Source: Clostridia bacterium (GTDB taxonomy: Bacteria > Bacillota > Clostridia > Oscillospirales > RGIG577). From it: a stretch of DNA of 12,162 nt. Shown one piece after another: positions 6,942 to 12,162 of this stretch. Within the stretch, counting starts at the first letter, position 1; each line of letters starts with the position of its first letter. The notes under the pieces are model-generated. The model was not told the DNA's origin. It saw nothing but the letters and a program-made list of their open reading frames with translations, and searched no databases. The translations under genes and the position numbers were made by a program. The DNA lies in assembly GCA_017419325.1 (NCBI GenBank), contig JAFOLN010000336.1, positions 1-12,162 on the forward strand, read 5' to 3'.

Positions 6942-8126
6942 ATGTCAAAAGGAAGATTTGGAACACACGGCGGTCAGTACATACCGGAAACGCTTATGAA
7001 CGCCGTTATAGAGCTGGAAGCGGCTTACGAGCATTATAAGAACGACGAGGCGTTCAACCGCGAGCTTACGGAGCTTTTGAACGAATACGCAGGCCGCCCG
7101 TCCCGCTTGTACTATGCAAAGAATATGACCGAAAACTTAGGCGGCGCGAAAATTTACTTAAAGCGCGAGGATCTGAACCATACCGGCTCCCATAAGATAA
7201 ACAATGTGCTTGGGCAGACGCTGCTTGCAAAGAAGATGGGCAAGACCCGCGTCATCGCGGAGACGGGCGCGGGACAGCACGGCGTTGCAACGGCCACGGC
7301 GGCGGCGCTCATGGGCATGGAGTGCGAGATATTCATGGGTGAGGAGGACACGAAGCGTCAGGCGCTGAACGTCTACCGAATGAAGCTGCTGGGCGCGAAG
7401 GTGCATCCCGTCAAAAGCGGCACGGCGACGCTTAAGGACGCCGTTTCAGAAACGATGCGGGAGTGGACGGCGCGAATGGACGACACGCATTATGTTCTGG
7501 GCTCCGTCATGGGGCCGCATCCGTTCCCCGAGATGGTAAGAGACTTTCAGGCCGTTATATCAAAGGAGATAAAGGCGCAGCTTATGAAAAAGGAGGGACG
7601 GCTCCCCGACGCGGTCATCGCCTGCGTGGGCGGCGGCTCAAACGCCATCGGCGCGTTCTACCACTTCATCGGAGACGAGTCCGTGAGACTTATCGGCTGC
7701 GAGGCGGCGGGACTCGGCACGGACACCCCGTCTACGGCGGCCACGATAGCCACAGGCCGGGCGGGCATCTTCCACGGCATGAAGTCCTACTTCTGCCAGG
7801 ATGAATACGGTCAGATTGCCCCCGTCTATTCCATATCCGCGGGGCTCGATTATCCCGGCATCGGCCCGGAGCACGCGTATCTTCACGATACGGGCCGCGC
7901 CGAATACGTGGCGGTGACCGACGATGAGGCGGTGGACGCATTCGAGTACCTGTCGCGCACCGAGGGCATAATTCCCGCCATAGAGAGCGCCCACGCCGTG
8001 GCTTATGCCATGAAGCTTGCGCCGACTATGGATAAAAGAAAAATAATCGTTATAAACATTTCCGGCAGAGGCGACAAGGACTGCGCCGCAATGGCGCGGT
8101 ACAGAGGGGAGGAAATATACGAATGA
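6942..8126 (+). CDS. trpB: Tryptophan synthase beta subunit
   Basis: PLP enzyme joining indole and serine to give tryptophan, working as an alpha2-beta2 complex with TrpA. The 394-residue length is typical of the standard TrpB1 class. Visible motifs: GRFGTHGGQYIPETLM at 4-19, LKREDLNHTGSHKINN at 73-88 with the PLP lysine K85, the catalytic glutamate E107 in AETGAGQHG, MGPHPFPEMVRDFQ at 190-203, and the phosphate-binding loop GGGSN at 230-234. SGRGDKD near the C-terminus is also as expected. GGAGG at 6930-6934 sets the start. It is the first gene after the Trp T-box, so its expression should rise when charged tRNA(Trp) falls. It overlaps trpA by 4 nt (ATGA), indicating translational coupling. 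Being first is unusual; in most trp operons B and A come last. Confidence 0.98.
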   Translation: MSKGRFGTHGGQYIPETLMNAVIELEAAYEHYKNDEAFNRELTELLNEYAGRPSRLYYAKNMTENLGGAKIYLKREDLNHTGSHKINNVLGQTLLAKKMGKTRVIAETGAGQHGVATATAAALMGMECEIFMGEEDTKRQALNVYRMKLLGAKVHPVKSGTATLKDAVSETMREWTARMDDTHYVLGSVMGPHPFPEMVRDFQAVISKEIKAQLMKKEGRLPDAVIACVGGGSNAIGAFYHFIGDESVRLIGCEAAGLGTDTPSTAATIATGRAGIFHGMKSYFCQDEYGQIAPVYSISAGLDYPGIGPEHAYLHDTGRAEYVAVTDDEAVDAFEYLSRTEGIIPAIESAHAVAYAMKLAPTMDKRKIIVINISGRGDKDCAAMARYRGEEIYE

Positions 8127-8899
8127 GCAATATACGAAAAGCGTTCGAGGGCGGCAAGGCCTTCATACCGTTCATAACGTGCGGCGACCCCGACCTTGAT
8201 ACTACAAAGAAGCTTGTGCGCGCCATGGCGGAGGCGGGAGCCGACATAATAGAGCTTGGCATACCGTTTTCCGACCCCACGGCGGAGGGCCCCGTCATAC
8301 AGGCGGCCAATGTGCGCGCCCTGTCGGGCGGGGTGACAACCGATAAGATACTCGACATGGCGGCGGAGCTAAAGAAGGACGTAAGCGTGCCGCTCGTCTT
8401 CATGACATACGCAAACGTGCTCTTTTCCTACGGCATAGAAAGATTCATAAAACGCGCCCGTGAGGCGGGCATGGACGGAGTAATACTCCCGGACGTGCCC
8501 TATGAGGAAAAGGAGGAGTTTTCGCCGCTCTTAAAAAAATACGGCATGGACTTCATCTCCCTTATAGCGCCCACCTCTAAAGAGCGCATAGAGATGATAG
8601 CAAGAGAGGCGGACGGCTTTTTATACTGCGTGTCCTCGCTTGGCGTCACGGGCGAGCGGAGCCGCATCGCATCGAATGTCGGCGAAATGACGAGCCTTGT
8701 AAAAAAAGTATCGGATATCCCCACGGCGGTGGGCTTCGGCATATCGACGCCCGAGCAGGCGAAGGCCATGGCGGCCGCCGCCGACGGAGTAATAGTCGGC
8801 TCGGCGATAGTCAGGATAATAGGCGAATACGGCGCGGACAGCGTTTCGCGCGTTTCACAATACGTTAAGACTATGAAACAGGCAATAAGGAGTGCATAA
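8123..8899 (+). CDS. trpA: Tryptophan synthase alpha subunit
   Basis: TIM-barrel lyase that cleaves indole-3-glycerol phosphate to glyceraldehyde-3-phosphate and passes indole to TrpB. The 258-residue length is normal. FIPFITCGDPD at 14-24, then DIIELGIPFSDPTAEGPVIQ at 41-60. Catalytic Glu49 of the Salmonella enzyme corresponds to E44. Catalytic Asp60 (in the ADGP motif) corresponds to a glutamate, E55, in AEGP. Later motifs are present: MTYANVLFSYG near 94-104, GVILPDVPYEE, CVSSLGVTGER, and the phosphate loop region VGFGIS and GVIVGSAIV. ATG 8123 overlaps the trpB stop. A 44-nt AT-rich gap separates it from trpD, the only sizeable gap in the operon. A TATAAT at 8906-8911 lies in that gap but has no -35. 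Confidence 0.97.
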   Translation: MSNIRKAFEGGKAFIPFITCGDPDLDTTKKLVRAMAEAGADIIELGIPFSDPTAEGPVIQAANVRALSGGVTTDKILDMAAELKKDVSVPLVFMTYANVLFSYGIERFIKRAREAGMDGVILPDVPYEEKEEFSPLLKKYGMDFISLIAPTSKERIEMIAREADGFLYCVSSLGVTGERSRIASNVGEMTSLVKKVSDIPTAVGFGISTPEQAKAMAAAADGVIVGSAIVRIIGEYGADSVSRVSQYVKTMKQAIRSA

Positions 8900-8943
8900 A
8901 CCAATTATAATATAAAAAAATTTAAAACAGGGGTGAAATTATC

Positions 8944-9975
8944 ATGTATAAGGACATTTTAACAAAGCTTACGACCCATCAGAATCTCAGCTCGGACGAA
9001 ATTTTCGCACTTATCGCGGCAATCAACAAAAACGAAGTCTCAGACGTTCAGATCGCGGGCTTCCAGGTCGCCCTTTTGATGAAGGGCGCTTCGCTTCCCG
9101 AAATTGCGGCCATAGCAAAGGCCATGAGAGTAAACTGCGTACCGCTCAAGCCCAGGGTGTCCTTTGAACTCATGGATACCTGCGGCACCGGCGGAGGACT
9201 GAGCACCTTCAATATCTCCACGGCCACGGCCCTTGTTGCGGCGGCGGGCGGCATCCCCATTGCGAAGCATGGCAGCCGCTCCATATCGAGCCTTTCGGGC
9301 AGCGCGGACGTTCTGGAGGCGCTGGGCGTAAACATAAACCTCACGCCCGCGCAGGTTGAGAAGCTCATAGAGGACATAGGCATCGCCTTTATCTACGCGC
9401 CGCTTTTCCATCCTGTAATGGGCAAGGTGCTGCCGCCGGAGACGGAGCTTGGCATAAAGACCATATTCTATACGATAATAGGCCCGCTTATCAATCCCGC
9501 GTTCGCGCCGCGCCATCTGCTGGGCGTATATAAGGAAGAGCTTCTTGACACAGTAACGTATGTTGCGAAGGAGCTTGGCTACACGCGGGCTATGTTCGTC
9601 CACGGAATGGACGGCCTTGACGAAATATCGCTCATAGGCGCAACACGTGTAAATGAACTCAGAGACGGAGAAGTCAAAAAGTATGAAATAACGCCGGAGC
9701 AGTTCGGTCTTAAGCGCTGCGTCCTTGAAGACATAAAAACGGGCACCCCCGAGGAGAACGCCCGCACCATAAACGGCGTTTTCGCAGGCGAGATAAAGGA
9801 CGCGCGCCGCGACGCCATCGTTATAAACTCCGCGGGTGCGCTGTACGTGGGCGGAAAGTGCGAAAGCTTTGCGGACGGCATAGCACTGGCCGGCGAGCTT
9901 ATCGACAGCGGAGCCGCCGAAAAGAAGCTTAACGCCTTAAGGGAAAAATCGAACGCTTTCGCGGGTGAGAAGTAA
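8944..9975 (+). CDS. trpD: Anthranilate phosphoribosyltransferase (divergent active site)
   Basis: Expected to join anthranilate and PRPP, giving phosphoribosyl-anthranilate. The 343-residue length and overall order fit TrpD: an N-terminal helical part; DTCGTGGGLSTFNIST at 78-93; IAKHGSRSISSLSGSADVLE at 106-125; FHPVMGKVLPPETELGIKTI at 155-174; GPLINPA at 180-186; HGMDGLDEIS at 220-229 with the metal-binding DE pair. Compared from memory with Sulfolobus TrpD, with a constant offset of +2, three substrate-site residues differ: D83 is G85 (GTGGG instead of GTGGD), N109 is S111 (KHGS instead of KHGN), and R164 is E166. The PRPP and metal framework is otherwise kept. Position between trpA and trpC supports the TrpD call. 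GGGGTGA at 8931-8937 precedes ATG 8944. Its stop TAA overlaps the trpC ATG by one base. A change in acceptor specificity cannot be excluded. Confidence 0.9.
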   Translation: MYKDILTKLTTHQNLSSDEIFALIAAINKNEVSDVQIAGFQVALLMKGASLPEIAAIAKAMRVNCVPLKPRVSFELMDTCGTGGGLSTFNISTATALVAAAGGIPIAKHGSRSISSLSGSADVLEALGVNINLTPAQVEKLIEDIGIAFIYAPLFHPVMGKVLPPETELGIKTIFYTIIGPLINPAFAPRHLLGVYKEELLDTVTYVAKELGYTRAMFVHGMDGLDEISLIGATRVNELRDGEVKKYEITPEQFGLKRCVLEDIKTGTPEENARTINGVFAGEIKDARRDAIVINSAGALYVGGKCESFADGIALAGELIDSGAAEKKLNALREKSNAFAGEK

Positions 9976-10673
9976 TGCGGGGCTTTGAAGAAAGTATAAG
10001 AAAGAAGCATAAAAGCGGACTTATACCCGTTATCCCCGACATAAAGCTTTTGTCGCCGAAAGAGGGAGACCTTGCGCGGGGGAGAGACCCGGCAGAGATG
10101 GCGAGGCTTTTTGAATCCCTTGGCGCGCCCGCCCTGTCGGTCGTAACGGAGGAAAAGCACTTCGGCGGCTCGGTGGAGCTTCTTAAAAGCATCGCCCTGA
10201 CGGCGGGCATACCCGTACTGAGGAAGGACTTCATAACAACGGAGGAAGAGCTTTACATAACACGGGACGCGGGAGCGTCGGCGGTGCTGCTCATATGCGC
10301 GACGACGCAAACGGACGATATCCGAAGGCTTTACGAGAAGGCGGTATCCATGGGGCTTGAACCGCTTGTGGAAACTCAAAACGAACATGAGCTTGAGCTT
10401 GCCGCGGAGCTGGGGGCAACGCTTGTAGGCATAAACAACCGCAACATAGCGACGCTTGAGAAGGACGCGGGCGGCGTGGAGCGAACGGGCAGGCTTGCCG
10501 CCCTCGCACCGAAAGACGCCTGCCTTATAAGCGAGAGCGGCATAGAAACGCCCGCGGACGCAAAAACGGCCATCGAAGCGGGAGCCTCCGGCGTGCTTGT
10601 GGGCACCGCCCTTTGGAGGGCGCGTGATACGGCGTCGTTTTACCTTGAAATGTGCGGCGGTGGGACGAAATGA
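9975..10673 (+). CDS. trpC: Indole-3-glycerol phosphate synthase (short form)
   Basis: Closes the ring of CdRP to form indole-3-glycerol phosphate, the substrate of TrpA. At 232 residues it is about 25-30 shorter than the usual enzyme; the missing part is the N-terminal helical extension, since the first barrel strand IPVIPDIKLLSP already appears at 17-28. Catalytic residues by comparison with Sulfolobus IGPS: K53 is K24, K110 is K84 in VLRKDF, E159 is E133 in LVETQNEHE, N180 is N154 and R182 is R156 in GINNRN, and S211 is S188 in ISESGI. The conserved glutamate E51 is replaced by D22, and the SPS phosphate motif reads SPK. The start is ATG 9975 in a TAATG overlap with trpD; no longer in-frame start is plausible without running into trpD. 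The stop overlaps trpF by 4 nt. Activity is likely but the divergence is real. Confidence 0.93.
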   Translation: MRGFEESIRKKHKSGLIPVIPDIKLLSPKEGDLARGRDPAEMARLFESLGAPALSVVTEEKHFGGSVELLKSIALTAGIPVLRKDFITTEEELYITRDAGASAVLLICATTQTDDIRRLYEKAVSMGLEPLVETQNEHELELAAELGATLVGINNRNIATLEKDAGGVERTGRLAALAPKDACLISESGIETPADAKTAIEAGASGVLVGTALWRARDTASFYLEMCGGGTK

Positions 10674-11344
10674 AGATAAAGATCTGCGGCCTTATGCGGG
10701 AGCGTGACGTGCGGCTTTTGGGAGAGCTTCACGCCGACATTGCCGGCTTTGTAACGGAGTACCCCATCCGTGTACCGTGGAATTTAACGAGTGCGGAAGC
10801 GGCGCGCCTTATGGCTGCCGCCCCGCCGGGTCTTAAAACCTGTATAGTCACGGGCGGCGAGCGCGAGAAGACGGTCTCACTCATCCGCGAGCTTCGTCCC
10901 GACTTCGTTCAGCTCCATTTCAACGAAACGCTTCATGACACCGAATATATCGTTCGCGCGCTTTCGCCTTTGGGCATCGGCGTTATAAAGACGCTTCCCA
11001 TGACCGCGAAGGAGCGCATTGAAAGACTCGGCACGGCCGACATAGGTGAGTGCGCGCGCCTTCTGGGCGGCGCGGGCGTATATGCGATACTCTGCGACTC
11101 CCGCACGCCCGCGAACGCGTCGTCATCGACAGAGGCAGCCGACTTCGGGATATATGATGAGTTGAGACGTGAGAGCCCCGTCCCCGTAATCCTTGCGGGC
11201 GGCATAACTGAGGAAAACATAGGAAAAACAGCCGCCTCATACGAGCCGTACATGGTCGACATTATGACAGGAGCGGAAAGCGCGCCGGGCATAAAGGACG
11301 AGGCGAAGCTTCGCAATATATTAAAATTTCGCACCCAAGTATAA
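10670..11344 (+). CDS. trpF: Phosphoribosylanthranilate isomerase
   Basis: TIM-barrel isomerase converting phosphoribosyl-anthranilate to CdRP, the step between TrpD and TrpC. The start is ATG 10670, which overlaps the trpC stop (ATGA) and has GGTGGGA just upstream; a GTG at 10652 is in frame but less likely. The product has 224 residues. KICGL at 4-8 carries the general-base cysteine C6, D143 in ILCDSRTP matches the general-acid aspartate, LAGGI is at 175-179, and the phosphate loop GAESAPGIKD at 201-210 is clear. Departures: the usual QLHG reads QLHF, and the loop usually written GGTGxxFDW reads ASSSTEAADFG, so it is a divergent member. It is the last gene of the operon; no terminator is visible after it before the next promoter. 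Confidence 0.9.
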   Translation: MKIKICGLMRERDVRLLGELHADIAGFVTEYPIRVPWNLTSAEAARLMAAAPPGLKTCIVTGGEREKTVSLIRELRPDFVQLHFNETLHDTEYIVRALSPLGIGVIKTLPMTAKERIERLGTADIGECARLLGGAGVYAILCDSRTPANASSSTEAADFGIYDELRRESPVPVILAGGITEENIGKTAASYEPYMVDIMTGAESAPGIKDEAKLRNILKFRTQV

Positions 11345-11345
11345 T

Positions 11346-11375
11346 TTGACTTTTAAGTCGGAAAAATGTTATACT
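11346..11375 (+). promoter_or_regulatory. Promoter of the repeat-protein gene
   Basis: TTGACT (11346-11351), an 18-bp spacer, then TATACT (11370-11375) with TG one base upstream (extended -10). The -35 begins 2 nt after the trpF stop. GACTT/AAGTC (11348-11359) overlaps the -35 as a short inverted repeat. The predicted start is near 11382. The gene therefore has its own strong promoter independent of the T-box. Confidence 0.8.
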
Positions 11376-11395
11376 GAACATAACAAAAAATGTTC
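11376..11395. promoter_or_regulatory. Dyad at the transcription start, candidate operator
   Basis: GAACAT (11376-11381) and ATGTTC (11390-11395) form a perfect 6-bp dyad around an A-rich 8-nt spacer. It directly abuts the -10 box and covers the predicted start site, a position where a bound protein would repress. The half-sites resemble GAAC/GTTC of the Bacillus LexA box, but the spacing (12 nt between GAAC and GTTC instead of 4) does not fit LexA. The regulator is unknown. Confidence 0.5.
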
Positions 11396-11413
11396 GGAAA
11401 GGAGTGTGTATAT

Positions 11414-12162
11414 ATGGGTATAAAGGATAAGGTTGAGGACATAAAGGACAAGGCGCTTGAAATGCGTGACGAGGCCGAGGATAAGGTAAAAGGCGCGGTA
11501 GAGGGCGCGAAGGACAAGGTGCTTGAAGCGCGCGACGAAGCCGAGGATAAGGTGAAAGGCGCGGTAGAGGGCGCAAAGGACAAGGTGCTCGAGGTGCGCG
11601 ACGAAGCCGAAAACAGAGTGAAGGACGCGGCCGAGACCGTAAAGAACAAGGCGATTGATATGCGCGATGAGGCCGAGGATAAGGTAAAGGACGCGGCCGA
11701 GACCGTAAAGGACAAGGCAATGGACGTGCGCGATTCCGCGGAGTACAAGGTCAGAGGCGCGGTTGAGGACGTAAAGGACAGAGCGCTCGACGCGCGTGAG
11801 GAGGCCGAGGCAAAGGCAAGGGAAAAAATCAGCGAGGCTAAGGAAAAAGCGCAGGAGGCCCGTGACGAGGCTCTGTTAAAGGTTAAGGACGCAAAGGAAA
11901 CGCTCAAGCACAAGGCACAGGATACTCTTGATAAGACGGACATCGATGACAAGATAAAGGCGGGCGTTGACAGCGTAAAGAATAAGGCGCAGGAAGCCCT
12001 TGACAAGACGGACATCGACGACAAGATAAAAGCCGGTGTTGACAGCGTAAAGAATAAGGCGCAGGACGCTCTCGACAAGACGGACATTGACGACAAGATA
12101 AAGGCGGGCGTAGGCGACTTAAAGGGTAAGGCGCAGGACGCTCTCGACAAGACAGACATCGA
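11414..12162 (+). CDS. LEA/apolipoprotein-like amphipathic-helix repeat protein (3' end outside window)
   Basis: Starts at ATG 11414 behind AAAGGAG (11398-11404) and stays open to the window end (249 residues visible). The product is built almost wholly of K, E, D, A and V with no Cys, Trp, Pro or signal peptide, and one Tyr. After MGIKDKVED come seven 22-residue units of the type AKDKVLEARDEAEDKVKGAV, each two 11-mers (residues 10-163). Three 24-residue units of the type VKNKAQEALDKTDIDDKIKA follow, and a fourth begins (from residue 164). The 11-residue periodicity and composition resemble group-3 LEA and apolipoprotein-type helices, which fold on membranes or protect under dehydration. A stress-protective or membrane- or DNA-associated role is inference only. 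Both reverse-strand frames over this gene are by-products of the repeats. Confidence 0.85.
   Translation, partial: MGIKDKVEDIKDKALEMRDEAEDKVKGAVEGAKDKVLEARDEAEDKVKGAVEGAKDKVLEVRDEAENRVKDAAETVKNKAIDMRDEAEDKVKDAAETVKDKAMDVRDSAEYKVRGAVEDVKDRALDAREEAEAKAREKISEAKEKAQEARDEALLKVKDAKETLKHKAQDTLDKTDIDDKIKAGVDSVKNKAQEALDKTDIDDKIKAGVDSVKNKAQDALDKTDIDDKIKAGVGDLKGKAQDALDKTDI
11441..11902 (+). repeat. Seven tandem 66-nt coding repeats
   Basis: Seven in-frame 66-nt units encode 22-residue repeats. Units 1-3 are nearly identical at the DNA level around GATAAGGT, GGCGCGGTAGAGGGCGC and AAGGACAAGGTGCT, which points to recent unequal exchange or slippage. Units 6-7 are the most diverged. Repeat-number variation between strains is expected. 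Confidence 0.85.
11903..12162 (+). repeat. Tandem 72-nt coding repeats, continuing past the window
   Basis: Three full 72-nt units (11903-11974, 11975-12046, 12047-12118) and part of a fourth encode 24-residue repeats carrying DKTDIDDKIKAGV. DNA identity between units is very high (for example GACGACAAGATAAA and GTAAAGAATAAGGCGCAG recur). The unit length differs from the preceding 66-nt array by two codons, so the gene holds two repeat families end to end. Confidence 0.85.

Noticed and set aside
8900..8943. Possible internal promoter before trpD (TATAAT at 8906)
   Set aside because: No -35 element at a proper distance and no extended -10; the gap is AT-rich, so a chance match is likely.
11376..11395. 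LexA (SOS) box at the repeat-gene promoter
   Set aside because: The half-sites look similar, but 12 nt separate GAAC and GTTC where the Firmicutes LexA site has 4.
11353..12159. 268-residue serine-rich reverse-strand frame, and another at 11262-11720
   Set aside because: Both mirror the repeated K/E/D/A codons of the + strand repeat gene, which has a good promoter, ribosome binding site and start. The repetitive Ser/Ala/Leu or Pro/Arg composition is a by-product.
11414..12162. CRISPR array suspected from regular repeats
   Set aside because: The repeats are contiguous, in frame and encode protein; there are no unique spacers between them.

Overview
The window is typical of a Gram-positive, low-to-mid GC Clostridia (Firmicutes) genome, possibly a gut commensal. 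The signs are strong GGAGG-type ribosome binding sites, intrinsic terminators with T runs, a tRNA-sensing T-box leader, frequent ATA isoleucine codons, and tightly packed genes all on the + strand. The family-level assignment is a guess. GC is roughly 43% in the first gene fragment and rises to an estimated mid-fifties in the trp genes.

Layout. (1) 1-1330: two adjacent paralogues of a GNAT-type acetyltransferase. The first is cut by the window edge. The second is interrupted by an apparent one-base frameshift near 631. Each is followed by a terminator-like hairpin. (2) 1452-4574: an extended -10 promoter, then wecB (UDP-GlcNAc 2-epimerase) and glmS (glucosamine-6-phosphate synthase) 26 nt apart. 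This is an amino-sugar supply unit that feeds UDP-GlcNAc and UDP-ManNAc for envelope polysaccharides, and it is closed by a long hairpin. (3) 4700-6577: a YyaL/DUF255 protein with a thioredoxin-like domain and an alpha/alpha-barrel. (4) 6592-11344: a consensus promoter and a complete T-box leader whose specifier loop reads UGG (Trp) and whose acceptor bulge reads UGGC, matching a tRNA(Trp) with discriminator G. It controls trpB-trpA-trpD-trpC-trpF. (5) 11346-window end: a strong promoter overlapping a GAACAT/ATGTTC dyad, then a highly charged LEA/apolipoprotein-like repeat protein that runs off the window.

How the genes work together. The trp genes would convert anthranilate plus PRPP to tryptophan (TrpD, TrpF, TrpC, TrpAB). 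TrpE and TrpG, which make anthranilate, are absent here. The gene order B-A-D-C-F is the reverse of the usual pattern, with the last-step genes first. TrpD, TrpC, TrpF and TrpA each depart from textbook motifs at substrate or catalytic positions, most strikingly TrpD. I see no phage, transposon, CRISPR or toxin-antitoxin element. The best leads are the divergent half-pathway trp operon under a Trp T-box, and the repeat protein with its two repeat periods.
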